From assembly GCF_010093535.1 (NCBI RefSeq), contig NW_022985182.1:165253-229252 (forward strand): a DNA stretch of 64,000 nucleotides, written 5' to 3'. Within the stretch, counting starts at the first letter, position 1, and each line of letters opens with the position of its first letter. The notes beneath the pieces are model-generated. The model searched no databases. It saw nothing but the letters and a program-made list of their open reading frames with translations, and was not told the origin of the DNA. The position numbers and the translations under genes are program-made. This DNA comes from Lindgomyces ingoldianus (Eukaryota > Ascomycota > Dothideomycetes > Pleosporales > Lindgomycetaceae). Shown one piece after another: positions 36,575-48,046 of the stretch.

Positions 36575-39500
36575 TTAATTTTGGGTAGCACTTAATACTA
36601 ATGCGTTACTTGACTCAGAGTCCCGCATTAAAAAGTCCTTAGCGCCATATGTGAGAAGAAGTTCCTCAATTCTCGGACGTTGCGCCGTTCGCTCTTGTTT
36701 AATCCTACCATTTGTGACTTTGTCCAAGTGATCTAGCGCGAAAGGGGAGTGACGGATGATGTGCAGCGGACTGGCCTGACCCCATCTATTATCCAAGTGA
36801 GGGAAGTATTTTCCATCTATATCTCCGATAGCGTTGGAATTCACGCCCTTCTTAAGAAGCCATTCTGTGCCACTGTAGTCCCACCGGAGAACTGCGATTT
36901 GTAGGGGAGTAATCCGGACCCCAGAAGTATTGAATTGAGCACCTTTCTCTAGAAGAAAGTCTAGCAGGCAGCTAGAGCGTAATAGGGGCGAGTTCCAGCA
37001 AACGTGTGTACACTCGTGTGCAGAAATGAACAACACGAATGCCGACACAGGCTCAAGCCGTGAGCATGCATTTAACAGCAAACGATCAAATTCGCTTGGA
37101 AGATCCTCCAGATAACTAAACGCCTCTGCAAGGGTCCCGAAAAAGTCGTTATCATCCATTCTCCATGTGAGTGTGGCGCAAAGCATCTCTTCGGTATCTC
37201 GATCCTCTAAGTATCGGTTCTCGACCTTATGGAAATCATAAAGGATTGATTTGGCCCATGCTAGGCAACGTTGAGCGGCTAGACAATCCGGACTCCTTTC
37301 CCAGGTCACAAATAAAATATGGGCGGTTTCATAGTCTACTAAGTCCTCAATAGCCGCCTCATAACAGTCATGATTAGGACTATTGAGAACCTTTAGGTAG
37401 AGATTCCACAGCTCCTGGTCTTCAACAATCATGGTTTCCCACACCTTTGGGATTTGTTTGGCGACTTCTCGAGAATAACATCCAAGATTGTGAAATAAAA
37501 GGCCGGGAGGCTCCTCTAAATCGAGAGCCGCACATATTTCTAGTGTGGCCCTTATAAATTCGTAGATGCCCTTCTCTTCAGAAAAGGCAAAATATTCAAC
37601 GGCACTATCTAGGATCCGGGCGGAACAAAGGAATTCTAGCACTGTATAATGCGCTAGGGATATTGCCTGGAACACATTGTCGTTTTCGGAAGCATCGTTA
37701 TTTTCAGAATCCTTGTCGCTTCCGGCATCAAAGGGGACCGGAAAGGTCCTAATAAGACATCCACATATGTCCTGAAGTGATATTAAATCGTGGCTGTAAC
37801 TCTCTGGAGTTGTATCATAGTCTGATGTTGGAAATATTGCCTTAGAAAGGCATTATGCAGGTATACCCGTTCGAAAATACAATTTCTCGTGGGCACAAAT
37901 CCAAGTGAGCGCCTTTCTAGCAATGGCCCAGTCGTCATTAGGAATATTAAGAAGGATTCGTTCATATGTTTCGTCTAGAGTCTCTGGTAGTTCGGTGATA
38001 GCCTTTCGGAGGTCTGCTTCGGTTCTCTTTCGTTGCAGCACGTGCAATTGACAGGCGGCCCACCGAAACCTAAGAAAAGTGTAAGCGTAAGTCGCAGTAA
38101 GCCAAAAACGGATATCGCATGAAGGCGAAATAAGTAAACATACATTCCCTTCGCGCCATTGACTAAAGCCTCTGTCATTTCAGGAAAGATTCTTGACCAG
38201 CGTGCAAATTTTTTATTCGCCCGGAGTTCGGAGGCTACGTACATTCTGATATCCTCATCTACAAGCGGGTTAGACATTGAAAGTGGCTCAGAGATAGGCC
38301 TAAATGTGCTCTCAATATCAAGATAATTTCGGCTAGTCGCTAGTATCCGTAACCTGGCAAAGGTGGGGTCGGCAACAAAAGATGCCAGAGCTTGGAGCAG
38401 GTCATCTCTCGTGTTGCATTCATCGACTGCATCGATAATGATATAGACCTGGCCTATTTTTTTCAGACCTGACTCTATTCCTTGTTTGAGTTGCAAGATT
38501 ATCGGCAACGCATTTATTTGGTAAAGCTCCCATAGATCCTCGGGGACACACTTGAGCTTCCGGCACAGCTGACTGACAATCCAACTCAAGAATGCTAAAG
38601 TCTGGTCTTCGGTGTGTCGGTAGGAGCAGTAGTAGTAGAGACATGTGCTCTCGATCTGGGAAGAGGGGCAGTGCTGTATAGTCTGCTCGATGATGTATGA
38701 TGCAAGGATAGTTTTACCGGCACCTGGGATCCCATAAACCCACAAAAACCGATTGGAGCCAGCTAACCAGTTTTTCCACTCGACCGACCGAAGAATCCAG
38801 CGGCATGTGGCTTCATCGCGAAGTTTGATAGCGTTGTTATGGTCTAGTGTCGGATTCGTACGCTCAATCCAGTTACACACATCTCTTTGCCTAACATCTA
38901 ACGAAGTCAGTTGCAAATGTTGAAATCTGGAACCTAGAGCGCAACGGAAACATTACCTGTTAGGCCGTCCTGAAGTTTTCCAATGCTAAACTTTAGGTCT
39001 TTAACGTCGCGACTACGTCTTAGTCAGAATGTAAACAATGTGGGTACGAGGTAGTTATTGGGTATTAGCACAACTACAGAACATAATCAGGATTTGATTT
39101 CAGGGTAGAGATTAATCTCCTGAGGGTCCTCTCACATCCTAGCAAGAGGTTTAGGAGATCAAATCCATCCTGTTTATGTTCTACGGTACGCGCTGATGTG
39201 CTGTAAGCTTGAGCGGGGATGTGAGGGTTACTAACGTGACCTCGCTAAGTAAAGCTAGGGTAATAGTTGACTTGTGCTGGATAGCCTCGTCAAGTAGTTT
39301 TCGCGCTTTGCCTTCCTTTAGGCACCACTTGAGGGTCCCTTTAATCATTCGTCGTTTGCTTGGGGCCGCCTGCAAGCTCTTCTGGGGTGTCAAAAAAGAC
39401 AATCCGTCAAGTTCTGCCGCCAGCTCTTCCACCGTATCGCGACAGCCCTTGATTGCTCCACCTATCTCGTCTAGGTTTCGAACAACATCTGGAAAATTCA

Positions 39501-39690
39501 AGTCCATATCTGAAAGATACTTTAAGCTCTCCAATGTGGCTTTGAGTGTCGATATTTCGATGAAAATGAGACGCAGATCCCTTGGCACGTCATGAGCAGT
39601 CTCGATGAGGTGCTTGCATTTGCTGATAACTTTCGCAGTAAGGTCAATGACCGTCAGAATACCAGCGGCGATACCAAAAGCTTCCGCCAT
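36575..39690 (-). CDS. PigL_N-NACHT-ankyrin NLR-like STAND protein
   Basis: Five-exon model on the minus strand: 39,690-39,236, 39,012-38,957, 38,897-38,144, 38,069-37,867 and 37,821-36,575, introns 223, 59, 74 and 45 bp, all GT-AG, total 904 residues in one frame. The start is the ATG of MAEAFGIAAGILTVIDL, typical for the fungal N-terminal STAND domain (PigL_N, residues 1 to about 165). NACHT: Walker A GIPGAGKT at 226-233, Walker B IIIDAVDE at 323-330, then a winged-helix region with LPETLDETYERIL and AHYTVLEFL. The C-terminus has weak ankyrin-like repeats (FLLEKGAQFNTSGVRITPLQ; WLLKKGVNSNA; SPLHII; ELLLTYGAKD). Such proteins are cytoplasmic ATP-driven switches of non-self recognition. All nucleotide-binding residues look intact. 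The 223-bp first intron could hide another small exon. Confidence 0.85.
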
Positions 39691-40273
39691 GCTCGCAGTT
39701 CCTTCGGCGTTCAACTGGATCGCAGAGACTAAACCAGTAGCCTCTGCGCCTTCTTAACGAGCCTTGGGCACGCTCTGATAGCTGGTTGATAAGACCTTTA
39801 GAATAGACTAAACCGATTTTAGACCCGTGAGATAACTAGCAGTTTGCAACATATTTCAGGTTCCCGATCGTGCGTACCGCGGGCCAAGTGAGTTGTCCAG
39901 ACAAGCACTCTGAAATCCTAAATAATCGTTGCCGAAAAGCTGGGAGTTGGATGTTAGATGATGATTGTAGGAGAATTTTTAGAGAAACGAGGGTTGCTCC
40001 ACGTTATCAGGTTCCTTAGGTGTGATGTTGAGAGACAAGTTGATGATCGCAAGGCAGAAGCCAGAAGGCTGCAAAAGTGATGGGCGGCTCACTCACCACA
40101 CAGCCACATCGGTGGCTTGCGGGGCAAATTCCGGCATATTGGCGCCCACTTTGCAGGGCTAACAGGGTTGTATTGGTTTTCTCCATTCGCTGCAAGACTA
40201 AAAGGGCGCTGATTTCTATCTTGGATCAACCGCTTTCATTCCTTCCATCTGAAACCGATTCAAGCGGTTCCGA
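39691..40273. other. Intergenic region between NLR promoter and regulator 3' end
   Basis: Presumed promoter of the minus-strand NLR on its left side and 3' flank of the minus-strand Zn2Cys6 gene on its right. No frame with coding character. No clear TATA box or terminator could be assigned. Confidence 0.5.
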
Positions 40274-42665
40274 TCAATCTCTCATGTTTCCGCCCCCAAA
40301 CCCCATTTCCTCGTATGTGCCAGTACCCCATATGCCCATATCGAAGAACTTGTCCATGTCGAAATCTTTATCCATCATGAACGCAAACGGATCAAGGTAT
40401 TCGTTTCCAACATCTAGATTTCCAGTGCCCAAATCAACGTGGTTCAATGCCATCTGTGGAAATCTATGAACGCCATCGTGAACGGTCAATGGGGTTTGAC
40501 ATGTCCTAGAGGATTCCAAGCTGCCTTGAAAATTGGGTATAGTGTCAGGTGTCGGAAGCTCATTTGGAGTAAGCTGCGCTGAAGTCATCATTCTAACCCG
40601 AATCTTGCGGCAGTACCAGCCTTTTATCAACTCCATAATCATTCTCATGGCCCACCAAAAATCTGGATGCGGTTGTTTACGTTTCTCAAAGGTTGAGAGG
40701 CTTTGCATACGATAGCAGAGGGATTCAAGGCAGAGATCTAGCCTTACACGGTCTTGCGCTGCTTTTACATCCCACCGGGTGGCCGTGTGCGCTTCACTGG
40801 GGATACAAAGTCTTGTAATCGTCATCACAACAAACGGGAGTCGCATCCATTCGGGGAATGTTATGAGATGATACTCGGAGGCGGGGATAGCGATAAGCGC
40901 ATCTAAGAACGATTTTCCAGCTTCCAGAGTAGACGAAAGGGCGTTTAATTGAGTAGGGCTCGCAAACGGGTGTTCAGAAGATACTTGAGAACTGCGGAGA
41001 CCGATGCTATGAAGTTGCATCATGGTGTAGGAGCAGGAGAGATCCAGCACTATCACAGCATTAACCCAGATCGGAGAAGGGAACTATATTTCTTACCTCG
41101 CGGGTGCTCTTCACGTTGCGTTTCCCGCCTCCATTCTTCAATTTGTGTCTCCACGAACCGGAGATTCATCAATACTCGTGAATCCGTGATAGGAAGTTGC
41201 GCAGCCTCTTCGGTAAAAAATGTGTCGTGTATTTGATCGTCAATCCTGCGCAGAGAAATCAGCTGTCCTATGATTTCATCTATCGAATATTCAGCATCAT
41301 TTCTTAAGCACCTACAGGCTTCGGCCATGTAGTCAGTGTATTTAAGAAGATTGGGTTTATGGAGTCCTCCAGCGATACTGTGGATTATGAGCGATCCCAA
41401 TTCGATACAGAACAATACAAAGTCTTACGCTGATGATAAGTAGTAACAGCCAAGAAATGCTCTCTGACGCTCACGAGCTTCGCTAGGAGATGGCGAAGGG
41501 GGCTTTGGTCGCCCTGGCATCTCGAAGAACGACAGGCCTTGTTTTTGATGTAGCCCGATGTCAAGGGCAACACCAATAGCGAGCTGAATTAACGAAAATA
41601 TTTGGTGGGTTTTGTGGCTAAACACAAAATGGTACCTTTTACAATGAGCGCAAGAAGTGTACCATAAAAATAAGGAAACCTACCAGGAAAGGTAGACGAT
41701 GATGCTTTGCACGAGTGACAGTGTCCTATGTGGTCGAATAATTGTGCGATTCGCAAGCTCGATCCGAAATTGCTCATCGAGAGCTAGTTGGCGTTGATGG
41801 TCTTTCGAAGATGTTGCCGTCAGAATTGCTAGGAACAACATGGGATTTCTAGAACTAAGCTCCTGGGCAGATATGGTTGGAGGAATGGGAACAAAAGGGA
41901 ATGAATGTAACATGGAGCGGTACTCGTTCAGAAGAACATCAGCCTCTCCACTGGAGAGCAAATCCCTAACCAATTTATGCTCGACTACCGGGTCAAGGGG
42001 GGTGCTGGCTTGGAAAAGAGTGCCAGGCGGGGGGCGTGGTTCGTGGTGGTCAACGAAATTGTGGATCTTTCGGAGTTTCTCAAGAAATTCCTGAGATCCT
42101 TCAGCATCACGATCGATCATCTGGGTTTCAGTATCGTGATCATTTCTCTGGGTTTCAGTATCGTGATCATTTCTCTGGGTCTCAGTAAATGATGAGGGAA
42201 ATGGAAGCCAACTTCCTGGTGCAAGGGGTCTCTCGCGTAGCTGTCCTTCGCACGGCTTATATTCTGATGATGGTTCTGCATTCGCTGGTGCTCGTCTCGG
42301 GGGTTCGGTTTGTACAAGACTAGCGAATAGACCATCAATTTTTTGCTCAACCTGTGATATTCGTCTAGACGGAGAGTTAGTTGTTTTGTTCGAAATTCAT
42401 TGGTGGGAGCGTACGAAGGACCACGTAATCGCTTCGCACGGCGTGGTGTCTCTGGCCATACGCATTCGCGTGTAGAAGAGAGACATCTATGTCTTTATCA
42501 ACTCCAATTTATTAACAAATGCGGATTTCGCATGCCATACCGTTGGCATGTGCCCGCTCGCTCGCTTGGATAGCACCTCGTCTTGAGGTTTCGGCAACGC
42601 TGGCATGCCTGGGAGGTGCGACCTTGTGGCGCCTTCTCGACGGGCGGCTGTTCAATTTCTTCCAT
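40274..42665 (-). CDS. Zn(II)2Cys6 transcription factor with fungal-specific middle domain
   Basis: Six-exon model: 42,665-42,541, 42,486-42,415, 42,364-41,684, 41,635-41,429, 41,377-41,097 and 41,049-40,274; introns 54, 50, 48, 51 and 47 bp, all GT-AG; 713 residues. The binuclear zinc cluster is C21-x2-C24-x6-C31-x8-C40-x2-C43-x6-C50 and is assembled across the first splice junction, which strongly supports the model. A short linker and coiled-coil piece (ISQVEQKIDGLF) follow. The middle part has the fungal-specific TF motif pattern (YLSWYHFVFSHKTHQIFSL, then LAIGVALDIGLHQ, GCYYLSSAIAGGLHKP). The C-terminus is acidic/Gly/Met-rich, a possible activation region. A nuclear DNA-binding regulator; target unknown. 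An internal 9-residue repeat lies after the linker. Confidence 0.9.
42122..42187 (-). repeat. 27-bp in-frame tandem repeat in the regulator gene
   Basis: The unit encodes TETQRNDHD and is present as two exact copies followed, in gene direction, by a diverged third (TETQMIDRD). It is in frame, in the disordered linker between the zinc cluster and the middle domain, so copy number could vary between strains without breaking the protein. Confidence 0.85.
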
Positions 42666-42900
42666 TTCCGCGACACGAGATGGGGGGGAAGGGAAAAAGT
42701 GAGGGCGGAAGCGATGCAAACTCGTGTAATCGGAACTCGGGTATACATTACATCCGTGCCGATCCATGGCTGCGCTAGTGACTAAGCCTAAGGCTACCTA
42801 GGATTGACATTCCTCGGCCCCTTTTCCACTACCTACACTCTCTAGCCATCCCAGAAAGCCCTCTAAACTCATGTATAGGCTGCATGTGTATGTTATTTTC

Positions 42901-43542
42901 TCAGTCAAGTCGCGTAATATCGAAATTAAGCATCGACGCTAACTTCCAGCCATACCATAATGTCGCTCTAATTGTGACTAAATTCAAGTGGATGCTCATG
43001 GCATGATTTCGAGAGAAAGCTTGATTTAGTTGCCGCATCTCTGCGCTAACCCCCTTCATATCTCTAGCTTTTAGGTCTTCTCTTGTTCCTGGAGCCGTAT
43101 TAGCATCGTTTCTGGTATCAGCCGACTGTTCTTCTGAGGCTTTTGCTTCACATCTTTGCTACAAACTTCTGCTGTAGTATGATGGATACGCACCTTGATG
43201 AATTCGATCGATCATCACTTGCCGTGTACGTGGTCCATACACCAGCAAGTTCAAAGCCGATGTTAGTCCCGCAACGGCGAAAGGAATCCAGGTTTTCTGC
43301 TCTTCAAACAAAGATATAGGCCCGTGCGGGGGAACGGTAGCCGCGGCGAGGACCACGAGGAGGGACTGGCCCCGGAAATAGAGGGGAAACAGGCGCTTTT
43401 GAAGAGTCGTGAAAGCAGATCGTGGGAGTTCTTGGTGAGCTACCTTCGTCATTACGAAAGTTTGGTACATTTCCGTACCAAGGAGCGTCGAGTATGTCAG
43501 AAGGTGCAGAGGGCCTAACGTTGAGGCAAGGGATGAGAGCAT
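42901..43542 (-). CDS. DUF4149 (TMEM205-like) membrane protein
   Basis: Two exons, 43,542-43,194 and 43,145-42,901, with a 48-bp GTGCGT...AAG intron, give 197 residues. The start is the ATG of MLSSLASTLGP; the frame extends upstream, but family members start about here. Recognised blocks are GPLHLLTYSTLLGTEMYQTF, FTTLQKRLFPLYFRGQSLLV, LNLLVYGPRTRQVMIDRIHQ at the exon end, and in exon 2 FSRNHAMSIHLNLVTIRATL followed by WYGWKLAS. Four hydrophobic segments are expected, as in TMEM205-type proteins. The role is poorly known; a membrane protein of the ER or secretory path is likely. A charged stretch between the exons is family-variable. It is divergent from the acetylesterase gene. Confidence 0.85.
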
Positions 43543-44529
43543 GTTGTCGAGTTCAACTATATATAGTATTGTGGTGAATTTGTCCAACCCTCCGACGAAT
43601 GCTCACTCTTTAAGGACTTGACGTGTTATGAAGGGCTCGACAACTGTTGGAATTCGGGGTGGTACGGTTGACGGATGTTAGTTTACCTGCCGTCCCGACC
43701 TCCATCGGGTCGAGCCGAAACCCCCATTGCCTATGATTCGTCATCCATGATGTCCATTCAAGGGCTATTCCAGAGCATCAACGCGTTACCTCTCACCTAT
43801 GAAGTTCCTCCATATCAAGGTTAAGATCTCGAAGCTAGCAATGCATTGTCACGGATGGCCCGTCCATTAGAATAATCTGGGTGACCTATAAAATATCGAC
43901 GATGCAAGTCGCTCACTTTCAATTCTGCATAATTGACGGTACCGGACCTTCCCACACGGTCACAGCGATCTTTTCGATGCAAATGCTAGCCTCGGGTGGT
44001 AATGTCGCGACGAACTTGTGGATCAGTTCTTCCCCGCACAAACGCTGTTTTTACCCCACGCGCTTATTGCCCGCGTCCATAATTCCGTGCGTTAAATGAA
44101 TGTCTCCAGCCACAACAACAGATGTTTCGAGGTCTTACTATTGCTATCTCATAATCTACAAAATTCAGCTACTATGCGAAAAGTCCAGGGAGAGTTTTTT
44201 AATGTCAGTTTCCCAGAATAAATCGTTTCGTACACAGTAGGCTTGTTTTCGTCCCACGGAGGAAGAATAGCCCTCGGCAAAGTTTTGCCCAAGCGTTTCT
44301 AGTTCGATAAAGTATCGAGCATTCCAATTTAAGGTGGTTTATTAGATTTCTCCGTCAATAGGTTGGTCTCCTACTAAATCCATTTTAACATCATAATGCC
44401 GATCCGCACAGTAGTGATTATATCTCTCTTGCACCGTCCGCTCTTTCCCATCCTTTGGCTTGTCACCCTCTCACGCACCGTTGCTCGAGCTCCCTCTTAA
44501 CTCAGAGAAGCCTAAAGATATCCTTCATC
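43543..44529. promoter_or_regulatory. Divergent intergenic region upstream of acetylesterase
   Basis: About 1 kb between two divergent starts, so it should hold both promoters. Just upstream of the right gene the sequence is CT-rich (CCTCTCACGCACCG, CTCCCTCTTAACTC), as often found before fungal start codons. No specific regulator site is claimed. A weak frame at 43,881-44,099 has no recognisable content. Confidence 0.5.
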
Positions 44530-45379
44530 ATGCGTCTTATCGTTCTATCCTCCCTCGTCGCCTTCGTATCTGCTATACCTTTCTTTACCCGAGCCGAGCG
44601 GCCAATCTACTGGCTTCTTGCAGGCGACTCAACTACCGCGCCAAATGGAGGATGGGGTGACGGTTTTCTTTCTACCACAGTTGCATCGGGCTCATCTGGC
44701 CACAACTACGGTCACAGTGGAGCGACGACGGCATCTTTCCGAGCTGGCAGTGATTGGGGGAAGGTAGTCAAGGATATTGGAACATATAAGGATAAGTATG
44801 ATGTATATGTTACAATCCAGGTCCGTACTCCAGGTTTTATAGATTTCAGAAATACATCATGTCTGTTTGGCTAAATATGTTTAGTTCGGACACAACGACC
44901 AAAAGAACACCTCCGGTGTCTCCGTCGAAGAGTACAAGACCAATCTTAAGAATTTCGCATCCGAAGCCAAATCGGCAGGAGCCATTCCTGTAACATTCCA
45001 CTCCAAGCACATACTCTACTACTAACTCCTTCCCAAGGTTCTTCTCACGCCTCTAACCCGCCGAAACTTCAACGGCGCCAAAGTCACCGAGAATCTCGCC
45101 GAACAACGTGCTGCCACTATCTCCGTGGCCGAAAGCAATAGCATTCGGTACATCGACTTGAACATTGCTTCTGAGAATTACGTCAATGCGATTGGTAAGA
45201 CAGCCGCAAGTAAGTACAATCTTGCTTCGAATGATTGGACGCACTTGAATGAGTGGGGTGGGGTGGTTTTTGCGAGGATTGTGAGTGATTTGCTGGTGAA
45301 GAAGTTTCCGGAGTTGGAGGGAGTTACGAAAGCGAATGCGACGATGAGTGCGTTGATTGCAGAGGGGAAGCCAGCGTAA
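44530..45379 (+). CDS. Rhamnogalacturonan acetylesterase (CE12, SGNH hydrolase)
   Basis: Three exons, 44,530-44,820, 44,885-44,989 and 45,038-45,379 (introns 64 and 48 bp, phase 0), 245 residues, the usual length for the family. Signal peptide MRLIVLSSLVAFVSA. Block I AGDSTTAP holds the nucleophile Ser34, block III GHND lies at 99-102, and the C-terminal catalytic pair is in DWTHLN (Asp198, His201). Block II Gly lies in the NYGHSGAT segment. The enzyme removes O-acetyl groups from galacturonic acid in rhamnogalacturonan I and acts outside the cell in pectin breakdown. The start at MRLIV is chosen over an upstream in-frame ATG because it begins the signal peptide. All catalytic residues are present. 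Confidence 0.93.
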
Positions 45380-45747
45380 AGATATGGGGGAACGGACAAT
45401 GCCTCGAACTTGGTTTGCACCTTAGGATGCTAAGGAGCTGAATACCGTAATCACACGAGTCACTCATATCGCCAGAGAATTTACAGTCGGAGGCTTTCCG
45501 TTCAATCCAATGTCGGCGTCATAGAAGGTCAGACAGCGAACAACTTATGAAGAAACCTTGTTTTGTGGATAGGAAACGTTGCTATGGAGGGTACCAACCC
45601 AAATCCAAAAAGCTTTCAATACCCACATTCAAATCAAGTGAATGGGTGGAAGCCAACTATGCCTCCCAAACCCAACAAGCAACAAGCACCAAACCCACCG
45701 AATCTCCTCGCGCAAACCTAGCCATCTAGCTTCTCTTCCTAAGCCCG
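45380..45747. other. Convergent intergenic spacer
   Basis: The 3' flanks of two convergent genes. A Lys/Ser/Thr-rich frame (45,547-45,729) is likely chance; no domain is seen. Confidence 0.5.
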
Positions 45748-46878
45748 TCACCTCTTCGGAACCCCGCTTGGAATAGCCGTGCCAGAAGGCGGTGCACCAC
45801 TTGGCATGGTACCATTCCCTCCTGCACCATTACCAGAGTCGCTGCCTCCACTCTGCGCGACGCCTCCGCTTGCAGTATAAACAAAGCTATAGGAAGGATC
45901 GTACGTCGCTGAGACGTTGACCGCAATCGTGATCCAGCCAAAGAGACCGTCAGAGAGGTCATTACCTAAGTATACATATTCCAGCACTGGGTCCGAATCG
46001 CTGTCCTCGGTTTCGGCAAGGAAGACATGGTCGTCTGCGTTCGTGGTAAGGGTCACGTTGTTTGTGTTGTAAGGAGCCGTAGCTTCGACCGCATTAATGA
46101 GATCCTGGTCCCAGAAGATCTGTCCAACATGGGCAGCTGTGCCCCCCGTGAGGGTGTTGTTAGGAAGGACCGTAGCGTTTAGATGGGCGACCATGTGGTG
46201 ATGTGTCGTGCGCCCGGAATAATGACGAGGGAAGATGGATTCAAAGGTTACGACTCCGTCGGCATCTGTTTTTTGCAGACCGCGGAGAAAGGTTGCGTTG
46301 TAGTTTGAAGTATCCGCCGAGTTACCGTTGCCGTTGGCCACGAGGCCGGAGTATACACCTGTCGAATTGCAATTCCAAACGTCCCAGTAGAGATCTGGAA
46401 TCGTTTCGCATGTTTCGACGTCGATGAATTGACCTTCGAGGACGATCGGGACACCGGGTTGGTTGTCGCGGACATTCGTCCGAATGTACTCGCCCGGAAC
46501 CCAATAGGGGCCTACCTCGCCCTCGGGGTTCAAGATACAGGTCTTGTTACTAGCGAATATGATGTTCGCTGGAGTATTGGGGGTGTATTCTTCAGAAGAG
46601 AGATGGGAGGTGTTGAGTACAGAATCAGTGTCCCGAACCGCAAGACCGCGAGCCTGGCGATGCTTGGCTACAGTGGCGGCTCGACGGGCTGCCGCGCGTT
46701 CCATGACACCTCCTCGAGCCTGAAGCTTCTCGGCGCATGCTGCGAGGCCGCGTCGAGCATGGGTTTTGAATTCGCGTTTACTGAGCTCAGCGGCTTCGTT
46801 GTGTTCGTGGTGCTCGCCTGGGTGAGCAAGGGCTGAGATGGCGAAGCTGGCGAGTGTGATTTTGGAGAAGAAATGCAT
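45748..46878 (-). CDS. Secreted intradiol ring-cleavage dioxygenase
   Basis: A single exon of 376 residues from the ATG of MHFFSKITLASFAISALA, a signal peptide; the frame runs on upstream but that part is 5' leader. After a basic propeptide-like stretch (KREFKTHARR) the catalytic domain starts at about 100. It shows GPYWVPGEYIR (123-133), GQFIDVETCETIPDLYWDVW, CNSTGVYSG (Tyr176), TDADGVVTFESIFPRHYSGR (Tyr220) and THHHMVAH (His226, His228). These Tyr and His residues fit the two-Tyr/two-His Fe(III) site of intradiol dioxygenases. Fungal extracellular members cleave catechol-type aromatics. The tail is Ser/Gly-rich (SGGSDSGNGAGGNG) with many NxT/S sites, so possibly glycosylated. Divergent from the GNAT gene. 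Confidence 0.9.
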   Translation of the reverse strand: MHFFSKITLASFAISALAHPGEHHEHNEAAELSKREFKTHARRGLAACAEKLQARGGVMERAAARRAATVAKHRQARGLAVRDTDSVLNTSHLSSEEYTPNTPANIIFASNKTCILNPEGEVGPYWVPGEYIRTNVRDNQPGVPIVLEGQFIDVETCETIPDLYWDVWNCNSTGVYSGLVANGNGNSADTSNYNATFLRGLQKTDADGVVTFESIFPRHYSGRTTHHHMVAHLNATVLPNNTLTGGTAAHVGQIFWDQDLINAVEATAPYNTNNVTLTTNADDHVFLAETEDSDSDPVLEYVYLGNDLSDGLFGWITIAVNVSATYDPSYSFVYTASGGVAQSGGSDSGNGAGGNGTMPSGAPPSGTAIPSGVPKR

Positions 46879-48046
46879 GATGAGAATAAGCTGTAACGAG
46901 AGAGTTCTCAAAGAAAGAAGGGGCGACGTTGAAAGGAAATTTAAGATACTTCTTCGAGGTGTCAGTGAAAATTCACTTCCCATCTCGTCCCTCAAGAACT
47001 TATACCCAGTTGAATTTTCATATTTCCAAAGCAACTCTATGTCCACGAAGCATCTGCGTAGTTATCGAAGCTAGTGAGTACGTATGCGCCCTCCTTTCAT
47101 TCAGGCCCCTCTTTCTTTCGTTGGACGTTGGTGCTGGTGGCAGAGAAAGGCCAAGGCCTCTATCCCAAATCAGTCCCCATCTCCGTAGCCATGCTTGCTC
47201 CGACGTGCGGGAAGGCTCCGTTTCGAATGTTTCTTGCTGCGCGCCCATATAGAGTGAGTGGATTTGAAGGACAGGGACTGTGCGAAATACGGGGAAGGAA
47301 AAGCCAGGGCCACGTAATCAGGCATCACGTGATCAGGCTCGCCAGTTGTACCCCCAGTCGTGCAATGTTTTGAGCGGGGTTAAAGCGGATCTAAGGTGCT
47401 TGATCGCATTACAGCTATGGTAGCTCAAAACTAATCTCATCGCGTCGATCTTTTCGTCGCACACTTAATTTGTCTTGGGTACGTGGCAGCCATTCGCGTC
47501 CACATGATGTCTTGTGTGGCTTGTCAGCCCTTCTTCCGAGGTCAGTATTCGGAGCATAATTGATCGCTCTTCTCAGCAGGTCCCTGTATATTCTTAGCAC
47601 TCTTGAGCAGACTTGTATTTACTTCTTTACTTCGTCGGCGGGAGAATCTACACTCTTAGAAAAATGGCTCCTTCCAAGAAGGTAAGGAAAACGTCAGTCC
47701 AGGCTGCCACTTCATTTCAGCTTTGCTGAGACGGAGATATCCACAAGCTCATGGATGGTAGCCTAATGATGCAGGGTCACGTGAAGGCCCATTCACAAAC
47801 TTCGTTGAGCGAATGTCCTGAAGAAAGAGGGTGAATGGTGTACTTGTCCATGAACAGGGCTGGCGCATTTTATATCATCTTACCGCTGTACTACTAGCCA
47901 GTTACCTCGTAACCGCCCCTTTCCATCCTGGTGACTCACTCACTGGTGAGTCGTGCTCCGTGATTTATAACCTGTGTGTACTTCATCTCCGCCAGAATTC
48001 CAGTGATGGTCGTTCCAGCGCACTGTCTAATAAACAGATTGTCAGT
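46879..48046. promoter_or_regulatory. Divergent intergenic region with a possible exon relic
   Basis: Upstream regions of the dioxygenase (left) and GNAT (right) genes. At 47,664-47,681 a pyrimidine-rich leader is followed by ATG and the six codons MAPSKK, then a GTAAGG donor, the usual look of the first exon of a ribosomal or basic chromatin protein gene. No continuing exon was found: the only possible one (after a CAG near 47,777) stops after about 20 codons. It may be a relic or a small unrecognised gene. CACGTGA words occur at about 47,310-47,333 and 47,779. Confidence 0.45.

Noticed and set aside
46879..47046. Upstream extension of the dioxygenase frame (56 codons)
   Set aside because: The signal peptide starts at the internal ATG (46,878); the extra part is unlike the family and is read as 5' leader.
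47831..48046. Upstream extension of the GNAT frame (72 codons)
   Set aside because: The GNAT fold starts at MTDPNFEIEAQRL; the extension has no homology to the family and is probably leader sequence.
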